Source: Eopsaltria australis
Lineage: Eukaryota; Chordata; Aves; Passeriformes; Petroicidae
Assembly (NCBI GenBank): GCA_034509425.1
Contig: JAVTVJ010000349.1
Location: 1,488,001-1,552,000, forward strand
Direction of reading: 5' to 3'
DNA length: 64,000 nucleotides
Part shown: piece by piece, positions 41,072 through 55,075 of the stretch
Layout: each line of letters begins with the position of its first letter
Numbering within the stretch: the stretch's first letter is position 1
The notes under the pieces: generated by a model
What the model was told of the DNA's origin: nothing
Seen by the model: the letters and a program-made list of their open reading frames with translations, nothing else
Database searches by the model: none
Program-made: the position numbers and the translations under genes

Positions 41072-44000
41072 TAAGTATATGATTTAAAAAATTTTCCTTG
41101 GAAATTTGCCGTCATGTTGTTTCTTCCAGACCAGGATGTATCTACTTAAATTTGCAATTTTAATGTATGGAATTTGATAATTAATGTATGCTTAAAATTC
41201 AAGTACTATCAAAGAAAATTGTTCATCACAAAGTTCACTCCAAATCCTTAGTATCATCTTCATAGGCTTTATTAACATATAAACTATAAACTCCAAATTG
41301 AATTTTTTAAAAGAAAAAAGCTGCCTTTAAAAAACAAGCTCTAATTGCATTCACAATAAATTAAGGGAATAAAAAATAAAAGGCTTACAACTAGTGTAAA
41401 GCAAATAAGGCATTGATTAATTTCAAAATTTGTATATTTGAAATTGGATTTGTGTATAACATTTTCATTAAAAACATGGTCCTCTTTTCAGTAAATTTAA
41501 ACATACTTTATGGAATAATATAATGTCATATATTGAAAGTGTTGGAACTTAGATAAACTTGAAGGAAAATTCCAGACTAGATAGTTATTCTTAATATACA
41601 GCTCTTCAATACTGTCTGGACTAATGGAGAGAATAGAAGTCTCTACAGATTAATTAATCTTATCTACTTTAACCATCTCATTTTTGTTGGATATGCCCAT
41701 TTTTTCTTACTGCATAATGAGTGCTTGTGATTAACAAGATATTTTGGCTATAGGTTTTAAAGGGTTAAGTTATCACATGAATCTTGATCACCAAATAGAA
41801 AACAAGATTACAGATTTGATAAATTATCAATGATTGAATAAGAGAAACTAGTAGGATTTATGTCATGATAACATTACTTGACATTGCATAAAAATCTGTT
41901 GGATAAAGACAGAATTGAACACATTTGATAAAAAGAATCCATCATAATTTTACATTTTAAGGAGGTTTTAATCCATATAAATAATTACCATGTTTCCTTT
42001 ACTCAATTATACCAAATGATTGCTCTAAACACCCACAAATCTTATTTTAAATTAATTACAATACTTCTGAAGGAAAAAATCTGAAGACAATAATTTCATT
42101 ATACGTATTGGTTTATGAATATATAAATTTATTAATTCCTAATTTCTAAACTGTCATATCAAAGTTTTTAGAAAACCCCTAGTTTAATTGGCTTAAAAGT
42201 TATGATGGAGCATTATTGAATTATTTGCTCAATACTTGTGCTTCTTGGGTTGCAATACCAAGTGGCTGCTACTGAGTAAATGGAATTCTATGTTCTTAGT
42301 ATCTGAAAAAGATAAAAGAAAAAACAAAAATGAAAACAAACAGAAAACCCCTGTTTTGAGAGTTTACATATTATACTAAGAAAAACATGAACTGGGAATG
42401 GATTTCCACACCTAAGTTTATTTTTTCCTTGTATTTTGCAGACCAGTTGTACAATGCAACTGTCCTGGTGCTGTTAACTATTTGCAACTATGACAAAAGA
42501 ATTTCCTTTCTTCTTTCTTTTTTTTTGACTTGGGGTACATTTTTGCTCATAGGGATCTCAAAACTCCTTATGAGTCAAGTCTTTAAGTAGTAAATTTGCT
42601 ATCCCAAAGTGTAAATTCTGTTTGCTACACTGTGCATGCTTCATATGTCAGAATTTCCCTGTTTAAAATTACATGTCAATTTTCTTTTTTTTTCTTTCCA
42701 TTTGAAGCCATTTAGCCAATGACTACCTAGTCCACATCCATTTTCCATGACTGCACAAAAAATAAAAATAAAATTTAAAAAATCTAAAATATTGTTTGCT
42801 CATATTAATTACTATTTAATAAGCAACACTCCATAATAACATCACCTCCTATAATTTTTTTTCACTTTAATAGCATTTTAAAGATCCTGTAGCAGACATC
42901 CACTTCTAAATCCATCACTGGTATTTCTGTAACTTGTACAATGTTCTCTCTAGAGATATACTTTACTTTTAACCATTTCTTCAGTATATTTTATTGACCA
43001 AAATAGCAACTCTTTTATCCCTATAACTTCACAGTCCATCATTTAGGATTACTGTACAGTGTTGGTCCTACCATCTTTACTGTAATTTCTGTGTTTGATG
43101 AAAGCGAGGTCTATGCAAATAAATTTATCTGCCTTCTGGGTTGCAAAATTAGCATTACTCTGAAGATCATTTAAGAAACAAAATGATTGATAACTGAAAC
43201 ACACTGGAATAGAGGAAGGTCTAAAGATGAAACTATAGTCTCACAATAATTAATAATGAATCTGAATTTCTATTGAGACAGTGTTATTGAAGTTTTAAAC
43301 ACTGGATTATATCATGCATTATTAAATATGTTATATTTAAACAGCATCACAGATATGTGCCATTTCACTTGTGTTTCAGAAGGGTCTTCCAAAAATGCAA
43401 AGTAACATCCCTCATAAAACACTAAGTCCACTTGTAGAGTATATTATCATGAGAAAGTTCATAACTAAATGTCAGAGTGATTTTCTTATCAAAATTTTTT
43501 ATTGGTTGGTTGTAAAAACATCTGTTATATTTAATGAGCTTTGAGCAGCACCTTGCAGTTTATTATTCATCCCAGGAGAATGAAGGAGCTTACAGTAAAG
43601 ACTTTTCTGGCTAGATTTAATTTCTAAATTTCTCTTAAAAAATATCTTAAAAAAATAATACAGCTTTTCTTACACTCTTCAAGCTTCTGTTTCCAGACTA
43701 AATGCCAGCTTTTCTGCAGAAATTGTGCAGAATATCATTGTAGTATCTCATACATTTGATTCTAAAACTTTGTAGCTTTTATGATTTAGTTTGAACATAA
43801 TATGCTAAAATAAATATATTTCTAAATTCAAATCTGATTCTAAGTATTTGAATCTTTTAGCTTGGCATAAAATTGTCATGTCCCAACATATAAGCCTCAT
43901 ATAAGCAACATTTTCCAGTTCTCAGGTGCTAAAGCTCTCAAGGTAGTAGCTACCTCCTTTTTGGGTGCTTTATTGTAAATTTAAACATTGTAAACAAACA

Positions 44001-45711
44001 TTGTATTGTAAACAAACTCAGACTTTGCAATGAGCTCAGCCATGCCAGGATGTTTATAAGCCAGTCATCCTATGAACATTGGAACTGGCTAAAGGCAGGT
44101 CAGTAAATAGGGGACCTTTAGATACGTTATGGAAAGAAGATTGAAGGAATTAAGAATCATGATATATAAATGATCTGTTCTGGCACAAGCTTTCCATAAT
44201 GTCCACACTCTCATCCAGTATCAATTGTCTGCATAACCTCAAAGCTGTATCACTGCATCTCAAGGGGAATATGAAGGAATCCTGATGTTTACAAAGGAGA
44301 AAAAAACAAAGCGTAGACACTCCATCTTTATTTTATTGGACAAAATTGGGAAAATAATTAGAAAAAGCCTTTTAAGTTCATGAAAGATAGCACTGAGATC
44401 ATACAAAACCCAATATACTTTGATGAAGAGCAAATTATTTCAAATCAATTTTATGCATTTCTTTGACAGTCTAGTTGGCATATTGATTAAGGGTCTGTTG
44501 GGTTTTAATACATGAAAGTATTTAATTTCCTATTTATAGTGAACTTTTTAAAAACCTAATCACCAATCGCTTAATTAATTAAAGGGGGATACTCCTATCA
44601 ATGTTATGATTTTTTTAACAATTGCTTCATCTATAATCCTTACTTGTTGAAAAATTTAGAAGTCTTCATGGGTTATGTATGGTGAGATGTTTAGCTCTGG
44701 AAAACAGTAATACAACTTACTTAAGAGTAATCTAAATATACTCAGGTTATAAAGTTTTGAAAGCAGTTATTTCTTATATTTAACAGAGTTTGGATAGAAC
44801 TAGTGACAACTCTTTCAAAATAATTCATTAGTGATCATCATATGTGAGGTGAAGTTCATCAGTCAGAATGTTTCCTGCAGTGTCCTGTTTTCTGTCCTTT
44901 TTTCTTTTTGTAAATTCTTGTGTATTAAACACATTGCTTTAGAAAGTCTGCTTTGCCTCTGAATGCTATGATTTATGTCTTTCTTGCAGCACTTACATTA
45001 AAGCTTTATATTTTTTTAAATGATTCCCTTAAAACATGAATCTTTTAACTTTTCCTATACAGAAAAGTATTAGGGTTTTTCCTCCAGTACAAAGAAGAAA
45101 CTGTACATTAGTGATTCAAATGCAGTTGCTTATGTCAGCTATTTCAGTACATAATAAAAACATCCATGATAGTAAAATGCTTTTTAGTAAGCATTTATCC
45201 TTTTCTTCTATTCATACAAAGTTTGGAAACTTTCGGGGGGCTTGGAAAACAACCTACCCCTTCATAACTGGTACAAACCAATATTCCTGGTCTGGAGACC
45301 ATTCTTAATAGCTTGGATCTGGCTTCTTGTGGCTAACTCAGAGAGCAAACTCGTGCAAAAAATTGCTTTCTCTTAGAGTTGCCTTTTCGGACCTGTGATC
45401 TTTTCAGAGTAGTGAGAAGCTTAGCTTAAGTTTGCCTCAACATTTTTAATTTCCTTCATGTAGAGATGAACCAAGGTTCACCTCCATGTGAAATGAGATT
45501 ACCACCAGCAAATCTGCCTGAATGGGCTGATCTGCAAGTCTCTGTTCTTGAACTTGAAGATGATGTGATCTTGAGATGATTACAGACTGGGACAAACTCA
45601 GAGTCAGCAACAGCATGTGTTGGTAGACAGACCTGCATTCCCTAAACATTTGATCTACCCTATCTGCCATCCTAGTTGAAGGATGTAATTCTATCTATGG
45701 AGTATTGTCAA

Positions 45712-45868
45712 GGAAAAAAAAGCCAAATAAAAACAACAACAAAACCCCAACCAAATAAGTAAACAAACAAACAAAAAAAAACCCAAACAAAACCAAAACA
45801 AGAAAGCAACCTAAAACACACCAAGAACCCCACCAGACACAAAACTACCACCACCACAAAAAAACCAC
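45712..45868. repeat. A/C-rich low-complexity tract, about 155 bases
   Basis: Made largely of AAAC, AACC and CCA units with few G or T. A short G/T-rich tract (46132-46200) lies about 260 bases downstream, so the two could pair as an imperfect inverted structure. Confidence 0.88.
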
Positions 45869-46131
45869 TGTGCATTTTATTGATTTCTGCTTTTTGCTTT
45901 TTTTTTTTTTTTTAATTTTTGGGAGGGGGGCTTGTTTTCTTCTACTTCCTTCCTTTTCTCTTCCAAAAGTCTTGGCCCTCTTCCTATATACCTGGAAGTG
46001 AATCTGAGGAAGTGATTGTATTTTGGCTGCTTCATATCTACCATTTATGGATAGAGCACTGGCATTTTGACAGGAGATGACTCAGCTTATTTGATGAGTT
46101 TTCTTTATTCAGTTGTGGCTTTTTATTTGAT

Positions 46132-46200
46132 TGGGTTTTTTTGTTTTGTTTTGTTTGTTTGGTAGGTTGGTTGTTGTGTTTTTTCTTATTTTTTTCTTTG
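46132..46200. repeat. G/T-rich low-complexity tract
   Basis: About 70 bases of TTTG, TTGG and T runs, the complementary composition to the A/C tract just upstream. Confidence 0.8.
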
Positions 46201-47461
46201 GCATGCTATAGAGACATTTATGTAGACTAAAAGTGTTCCATACTACTCATAAAGATTTAGAATTTCAGGGTTCATCTTATCTGTGTTTAGAAATTATCAG
46301 TGTAAGTCTCATACATTAATCAGATAACTGAGTATAAAGAGAGCCATTTAAAGAGTTGTTAGTTGGTAATGCAGTAAGTTTATATATATGTGAACTTATT
46401 TATATATATTTTATACCTCTGAATAGCCATTGATAAATTTTTGCAGAAAAAACGTTTCCAGCTGTCTTTCAATGTATGCATAATCTTCACATTTTCTTTC
46501 CTTATATATTTATTTCTGCAGGCATCTTCTAAACTACTTTTGTTTATGTTACTCACTGTCTGGTGAGGTATCTTCCTTTCCCAAGCTGCCTATATTATTC
46601 ATTTAAATGAATATCACAACTTTATCAACAATCATTATTTTATCAGCAATATCAGTATTCTGGCTATAACTAGCATCTCTTTGAACCTGTCCAGTCCCAA
46701 TTAGTTTGTTAAACAGCTCAGTTTTCAGACTAAGCAGCTGCTTTATTTTCATTCTTACACAAGTCAAACTGAACAACCTAGCTACATGTCACTCTTTCTT
46801 GATTTCCTTACTTACTCAAGCTAAGCACTGTTTGTGTGGTTGCATATGCTGAGCTATAATGGATTTAATTTTTTCCTCTTTTTCTGCACTTATAGTATCA
46901 TAAGAATCAGCTACTTACTAACAGGTCATAACCAGAAATCTTACAGACCACATTAGAGCAAACTCAGCAATTGTAGCAGCAGTTCCAGGTGGACATTCAG
47001 TAGTACTTAGTAAGATCATTCTGATCATATAAGGATTATATTTTTAATTTTTATTTTCAATATATCAGAGGAAGAACCCAAATTATTGTTGATATGGGGT
47101 ATACAATTTCTTGTTCATAACCTTGATGGAAGACAGAGAGGATTCCTATAACTCATCTCATGGTTCCTCAGTTCTCACCTTGTTTCTGCTCAGCCTCTCC
47201 TTTTGTTATGTCTTTGCATTTAAGTTGTAATTGTATTAACATCTGGCTTATTATATTTAACTAATATGTTTTTTGGAATAACCCTACATTGTTTTCTTGA
47301 GTTCTGCTTCTGGGACATCTTATCTTGGTTTGGCACGTTATTAGTTTTACTTATCTCATGCCTGTTTCTTTTGTATAATCGAGGCTGAGAGCTGGAAGAA
47401 AGACAGAATTTTTTGGTTTGTATTGATGCCTTTTTCTGGTCTTAGGAAATAAAGGCTCAGA

Positions 47462-47795
47462 CATGGTGAGAGGGTTGGGGGTTGTTTACCTCGGTATTTT
47501 AATAGGATCCCATTCCATGGCTTCTGCCGTCCAGGTAGAACCCGTCACAAAAGCCCTGTCCCCCCAGTCTAGTACACAATTAAAGACTCTACACATAAGC
47601 ATATCTACCAGGAGGGCCCAATAAGGGGCCGGGGTGGGCTAACTTCTAGTTTACAAAATCTGTCCTACTAGGAGACCTTGAGGGCCCATGAAAACAGGGT
47701 GTTTGTTCTTCTAACTCTACGTAGTTTCAGGGGTGTTTAGTCTACCGGCCTACTAAACACCATGAAACTAGGCTAAACTACCACCTAAAGCATCA
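47462..47795. other. Unclassified GC-richer block with long hairpin
   Basis: About 330 bases clearly richer in G+C than the intron around them. Near the right end TAGTTTCAGGGGTGTTTAGT (47722-47741) faces its near-perfect complement ACTAAACACCATGAAACTA (47752-47770) over a 10-base loop, one base being bulged. I recognise no CR1, LTR, tRNA or mitochondrial gene in it. It may be part of an unrecognised repeat or a transferred fragment. Confidence 0.45.
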
Positions 47796-48582
47796 CAAGT
47801 ATGCATGCTAATACTTGTGAATATAGGGAACAGTGTAAGAAGTATTCAGAAGAAAAGCAGAAAAATCCTTCAGGCATCAGTATCCAGTAACAGTTTAGAT
47901 AGTGAAATTCTACAGCCACTTTTTTTTGTGACTTCTCCCACTACTTTATGTAAAACTGTATACCTATCACCAGGATCTGAATGGTTGTTCAGGACTAGAA
48001 CCCAAATATGCACTAGTTTTTCACTATTGAGAAGCAATCTTTTCTTAATGATTCATTTTGACACACAACCTTTTGATACCAGAATTACAGATGTATAAGT
48101 GATACTACTAAGAAGCACTGAAGTTTTATGGTGGGATTCACCAGTTTGCCTTTATGTGTTGTATACTGAACTGTAGTTATCTATACATAGCTATCACACA
48201 TTACTGTGTGAGAAATAACAGTTTCCCTGAAATTTGAGAGATCATTGTGAGTTATTTGAATGGAGTAGATGTGATTGTAGTAGGTTCTGGACACATAGGC
48301 TGCAAGGCATGTAAAGCAATTTTCTTCACTTTTAGAAAGCATGGCAGAAAAGCAATACTCATCTAAACAGGTGAAAACTAATTAATTCATACAGTCACTC
48401 TTATCTCGTATAACTTAATTACTTAATGGAAATTTTAGGTAGGAACAGCTTTATTAGAAGTGTTTAATCACTGTTGAATGCAGTCATTCAAAATTTTTTT
48501 TCCTATTACTTTGCATTGTTCTATTTCATGTAGGATACTTAATTTTATCAAAAAACAACTGATCAGAACAGGATACAAATAG

Positions 48583-48813
<231 letters not shown>

Positions 48814-50385
48814 TAAATTAACTGTTTTAAACTTATGTTGTGACTTATTTCATTATACTCCAACAAATTAATTTCAAATAAACATTTAGTCTTTTCACAA
48901 ATTTAGAGTTTTGATACTGTCTCTATTGTCAATTTATGGTTAATGAAGACATGGATTTGCAAATACCTACAAAATAACTAAAAATATTTGCAAGTAAAAA
49001 TGAAAGTTATTGTTCTAATACTTCTTGCTGAGAGGTCAGTAGAAGTTACAAATTTCTAATATACTTGAAAGGTCTTAAATTTTGCATTCTGCTAACCTGT
49101 ATCATATTGGATACTATTTGAAAAATATTGTTAATATTCTCAGACTTTACTGGCATAGTTATAAAACTTGTGTTCATGGCTCACTGAGAATCTTCACAGA
49201 CCTTAGTCAAAATTTGTATGTACTGAAAACAACAGAACAGATATATTGTATGTTATTGTGGAAATTAAGAAGATGCATATAAGTGTAGAAATTTAGCTAA
49301 AAAAATATTATTTCTCTTACCCTAGCCTCATTTGTGTTGCTTCTGTCTCAAAGAAATTAGAACCTTTGCAACATAAACATCTTTTTTTTTTGACTGTGTG
49401 AAATTCAGTGCCATCTGAAGTTGATTAACTGTATTAAAAAATACCTGGTATCTCTTAGTATGCCTGCATGTATTGAAAATTTTCCATTTTAATAGGTTGT
49501 ATAAACCTGCAGCTAGAAGAAGCTCTTTCTTATTAACATCTGGTATCATTTTCTGTTAATTTCCATGTTAATTAGTTCACCTTAAGGATAAGGAGAAACA
49601 CTTGATACTATTTTCAATAGTTCCTTATGGGCACATATGATGAAAATTATTTGATAATAATCTTGTCAAAATTAGCTTTGTACAAAAGATGCTGCAAAAC
49701 TTTGAGAGACTATTCACTGTTCAGTAACGGAAAGTAACTTGATTAGAAGAGTGGGAGTGCTCCTTAAACATTGTCCATAAACTTAAGTACCCTGTCTAAG
49801 TGTTTAATTTCACTTCTGGTTACCTTAGAGTTTCAATTCCAAAACAGGCAAAATAAAGAGTGAAAAGTTATGAAGATGTTAACCTCAAGTTTACCAAGCT
49901 ATATATTTATTGCACTAAGGACATTAAGGCTTGACTGAGATTTTTAGAAGTAGGGTCTGTGGCTGATGATGTGTTGGGAAAATTGAAAGGAACAGGAAGG
50001 GGAAATATTCCCCAGTGGTCAGCCAGGAAACATGGTGGTACTTCTCCACAGCAATATTTTTCTACTAGGGGTCTGTCCATTGAGGAAGATGGTGATGATA
50101 GCATTGATAAGGGTTGTACTGCCACCATTATTTTTCCCTAGCACCATATTTCTGTGGACTCACTCAAGCTCACTATTTGTTATTCCCACTCATAATACTG
50201 GTTGGAGCATGCTAATCAGATCAACTGTTGTATATTCACAGCTTAAGTTTCTGTGTGCATATATTGCTGGATAATATTTGAGTGTTTTAGTTATTATTAT
50301 CTACTTCTTTTATGTACCATGTTTTGGTTTTCTTTAATGTGAACTGAAATCAACAAAATAAGGAAGAAGAGGTGAAAGGAGGGGT

Positions 50386-50423
50386 GATTCTCATGAAGGT
50401 GGCAATCACTTCCCATGAGAATC
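50386..50423. repeat. 10-bp inverted repeat
   Basis: GATTCTCATG and CATGAGAATC are separated by 18 bases, giving a small stem-loop. No terminal repeats or duplication around it are evident. Confidence 0.7.
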
Positions 50424-52017
50424 CTCCACAGCAACACTACTGAGATTTCCAGGTCCATGGCCATGAGAGTAACCATATGAGAACAAAGAAAATTACAGAG
50501 GCTCTTGTAACACTATCCCCATTGCTTAAATGGGATGTTACAGAGCTGTGAATGAAAAAGAAGATGCAGGCCTGTAGCCCTTCTATGGCTAAGACATTAA
50601 GGAATCTTAAGACATTGTGCCACGCATTAAGCCTGTATAGCCACACAGCTCGAGTATGAGTACAACCACATAAGTTAATCTTACCCCTTATCATCCCTTC
50701 TTTCATGGTTTCATATTTTGTATTTGTGTCATTCCTAGGGTCTGTGTTTATTTAGAAAATAGACTGTCTTTAAGAAATCCATTTTTGAAATACATTCAGT
50801 GGAAACAGTGATTATACAGTGGAGAGAGAGTGTTGGCAAAAGTTATGTGACACTTTACACTGTTTCATCAAATCAAAATTATGAACTTTACCTTCTTGTG
50901 CCCCTGTGAAAAAGTTCAAAAATGTAAATTTTAGATATATCAGAAGATCAGTTTTCTGCTATAATTTCTTTCTGGCATTTATAATGTAAATTCATCTGTT
51001 GTAATTTCTGTATTTGTCTAATTATGTTATTTTATTTATGGAGTTCAACCTCTTAATTCTGGGGGCTTTCTGCAAACACCTGAGGTATACAATGTGCATT
51101 TTGCAGTAGCAGGAGCATCTCTGATGAATTATATTTTTATCATATGGCAGCTGGATTTTGGCTTTCAATCTTGTTTTCAAACCAGTTGTGGGTTACTCTG
51201 TGTTTTTTTTAGTTTTGCAAGTCAGTTTCAGAATTCTAAAGTGTGAAATGTTTACAAGTTGAAAAGTATAGTAACCGTTTTAAGATAAAGGTGAATTACA
51301 ATTTTTTGCTCTCTTTCATTTCAATATTCTCATTAGTTTTATTAGAATTTTCCCATCTTTTATTGTTGATGAAACTTTTATCCATCTGTACTCTCAATAC
51401 ATTTCCTGCTTTAGGCTAACTGTGAGTTTTAAACCTCTATCCTGTCACAAGATGCCTCAATAAATCTCCTTCCCCTTGTATAGCACTGAAAAAACCTGTC
51501 TGAAATTAGAGTCTCATTTTAATTGTGAGAAAGTTAATAGATTGTAACATCTAACCTCAAGGACACTGTCTTTGTGATTGCAGTTAGCTAAAAGGAAGGC
51601 AAACTGCAGTCTTTAATGGCTTATATATGTTCTGTAGAGATAATGTAAAGGAATCCTTATTTGAATATTTTGTCCTAAAAAGTTGTGAGCTTTGCTCAGG
51701 ATTGGAACATGATCCCTCACCCTCTTGGGCAATATTTTGCAACCCACCAACCAAATCTTGACTTTGTATCTGTTAATTTTTTTTTCTATTAGTACTTAAA
51801 TAGTGTCATAGTCTATAGAAAATTGTTACTTTGACTGAACTTAATCTCATTTTAATTATTAAGAAAGGATTTTAATGATACAGTTCACCTATCTTACATT
51901 ATTAGCATGTCCACCTAAAAATGTCATGTAATGATGCCTGTAAATGAACTGATATGCATAACAGATTTTATGTATGAATAGTAAATTTAATCCTATTTAC
52001 AATTTGCCTAAGGGATT

Positions 52018-52040
52018 GATTAATTAATTAATTAATTAAT
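52018..52040. repeat. (ATTA)n tetranucleotide microsatellite
   Basis: About five to six copies of ATTA/TTAA in register. Confidence 0.88.
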
Positions 52041-54740
52041 GTGCCTGAGTTTGGCTTATTCCACTCATTTTATGGGTGTGCCACATCTAAAAATAGGTGC
52101 TTTATGGGTTTTAGGATCCAAGATGGATCATGCAGCCAGCTGGTCTTTGGGCTGTTTCCATGCTTGCAGTCCCACTGGCTCTACCACACTGACATAAAAC
52201 CACATGACAGCTTGAAGTTTTAGGTGTGAATGTTTTATAATTTTATTATACTTGAGATTTTTCTCCCATTCAACCCTGCAAACCTGTCATTCTGATAAAA
52301 ATATTTAATATTTTGACTTCCAGACTTCTTAATAACCAGTATAACAACACCTGTTTTATAGCCTATTTAGAACTCATTTTTTATTCCTGCCTTTACATGG
52401 TTTTATAAAGTAATTAAGTTACTTCACCACCCTATCCTTTAGTTCATAACAGTGTTATAAAATAAATCTGGTGACTCAGTGATATAATTCTAGCATTTTA
52501 TGTAATTTGAAGTTATTAAGAATTCTTGGAGATGTCAGGAAGAATATCAGCTCCTGCAAGCAGCTGAAAATGTCAGGCTTACAACCTTTATTTGTATTGA
52601 TGCTCAACTGAGCAGTTATGGTTTAAGCTCTTCATTATGATTGCTCAGAATAAGATTCTTCTTCCCCCTTGAGACTAGTGGAAAAATACTTTCAAAAACG
52701 TATTTCAGTTGCTCAGATAAATGTCAGTTATCTTTTTGCATACAGCTACGGTATTAGTAAACCTTAAATCTGTGAAGTTTTTAACAAAAACATAACTACC
52801 TTATAAATATTATTGCACTACCAACATTGATATAAAACTTCGTTACTGCTCGGAGGTTTAATAAAAACTGTGGTGAAAGAAATAAATGGAATTAAGACTT
52901 TCTAGAACTCCCACAATTGGACATGCACACAGGGAAATCATTAAATGCTGTGTAATGCTTGGAAAGAAAACAGATATAAGTAATTCAGTGAAAACTTTGA
53001 GTTTCTTTTCTTTTAAGCTTTTCTCTCTTTCATGTATTTCACGTACAGTTTTCTTTTTGTATTATGCTTGTATGTATTATAATTCAGAACATTATTCAAG
53101 TGTGTGCTTTTGAAGAACAGGCAATAAATATGTTTCACGTTTTATGTGAATTTTTTTTTTTTTATTGAAGCTACTTGGTTCTGTGGAGAACTATCAGAGA
53201 GTTCCATCATAATATTGTATGAATGAATCTGTTTGTAGTGCTATACAGGGCAGGTTAGTTTTTTGGATGGGCAACTTTCAGTCACTTAATTTCTACCACA
53301 ATTTATTGTCAATCATTTTCAGAAGCTTTCCTATATTTTTATCTGACTTTTTTAGTGTATATTGTTCAGATAAGCCTAGAGCAGGCAGTTCTCAGTTTCA
53401 GCATCCTTGAATTTTATTCAAGAAATAGATAGTACCACCAATAGGTTACTAATAGAGTGAAAAGAGGCACACTAAGTTACTGATAATTACTGCAGCTGTC
53501 CCAAAGAAATCTTTATAATGGATAGTGCGTTTGTCTGTTTTGTATAATGTTTGGGATGGCAGACAGAACCCATTTTTCATCTAGAAAATACACATGAGCT
53601 TGAGGAACATAATATAAGAGTGATATGCTTTAACTTGTTGATTGTTCTGCATATTTATATATTAGCAGGCTGTCCAAAAATTTCAAGTCCAAAAATTCTA
53701 ATATGGATGATTTTTTAAGTATATCTATCAAAGAAATGTGTGAATGAGCTGTGACAAGTGATGCTATCCCTGAAGGCAATAAACTTTAAAGAAAGCATTG
53801 TTTTAATAGTCTTGATAAATATTTAATTTGCTTCTCTAAGGAAAAATGCAATAATATTGTAATTTTTCTTAAAGCAAATATTTTTCTGGAACCTAATAAG
53901 AAGTAATTTTTAGCCAGACTTTGACTCTCCCAGGATTTTCTGTGCATGTATGTGCACGATGTCATCATTCTAATAGTTCTTTTTGTGATACAACACAGAG
54001 TAACTTGATTAAAAATATACAAAATCTATATTCTTATTACAAGCTGAAGAAAAAGGTAAAATGACCCTAAGACACTGTACACAAAATCCTGCTTCCAGTT
54101 AAGACTTTATGGTAGCCATTTAAAAAATACGTATATATGCATTTATAGATATATAAAGTGTATTTCACATGTTAGTATAATATTAAAGAATCTGAATAAT
54201 CTCTCCCCTCCTAATTTGCCCAAAAATTTTCATATTGTGGTTTTCCTTTATGTGTATTAGAATATATTTTATATTAAAAAATTAATTCAGGAAGTTTTGC
54301 ATAAACTTTAAAAATAGCATAGCTAATCTTATATTTAGTGTTATTATCTACAAAGACCATGGTCTGTTTTTTAAGATACATCCAGCTAAAAAAACTTTTG
54401 ATGAAAACTGCTGATAAAACCCTCGAAAAAGGAGTTACATTTACTTTTTGAAAATGTCTGTTACATCTGCAGGGAGATGCTCATAAATGTTAAAATTAAC
54501 AAGGTACAATAAATTTAAAGTACAGATTTAGCTGAATAATCTACCTTAAATCCTTATGTAAGCGCTGTCCTTCAGTGACATTTTGACCCTTCATAACTGT
54601 AACTTAATCTTCTTTGAAAGAAGAATACAAATCCTCTGAGGAGGATTAAATCACAGTGATCTGAGGACAATGGCCCACCTGAGTACTTTTGCATGTCCTT
54701 TATTGTGGCTTCAATGTCCTTAGCTGTGTTCTTTTCCTAG

Positions 54741-55075
54741 TTAGGGAGAAGTGTGTGTGTGCACACGTGTGTTATGGTTAAGCCCAGCAGGGGCAAGGAA
54801 GAAGAGAGATTCTCCACATTTCCTTTGAGTAGCCAGACCTGGTGGGAGTCTTTCCATGGCTGAGATGCCAGCCCTAGGGTTTAGGGGAGGGGGATCAGAG
54901 ATGCTCTTCATAGGCAGACCAGGATGTACCCAGGTGTCTGCCCAGTGCTTTACCACCAGAGTGCGGCTATATGACAACAGTGTGCTCCATACAGATCTTC
55001 CCTTGCACTGCATGTCATCCAAATCCTTGGAGTCCTGATTATCCTCCAAGCCACTGTAGGCCACCTCCACCAGTG
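54741..55075. other. Unclassified GC-richer block
   Basis: About 330 bases of higher G+C than the surroundings, starting with a short alternating GTGTGTGTGTGCACACG tract. Minus-strand frame 54741-55070 (109 codons) starts MEVAYSGLEDNQDSKDLDD. No domain, splice pattern or transposon family is recognised. It could be an old gene fragment or an unrecognised repeat. Confidence 0.35.

Noticed and set aside
47462..47795. Nuclear copy of mitochondrial DNA
   Set aside because: The C-rich, tRNA-like look suggested it, but no mitochondrial tRNA, rRNA or protein segment could be recognised on either strand.
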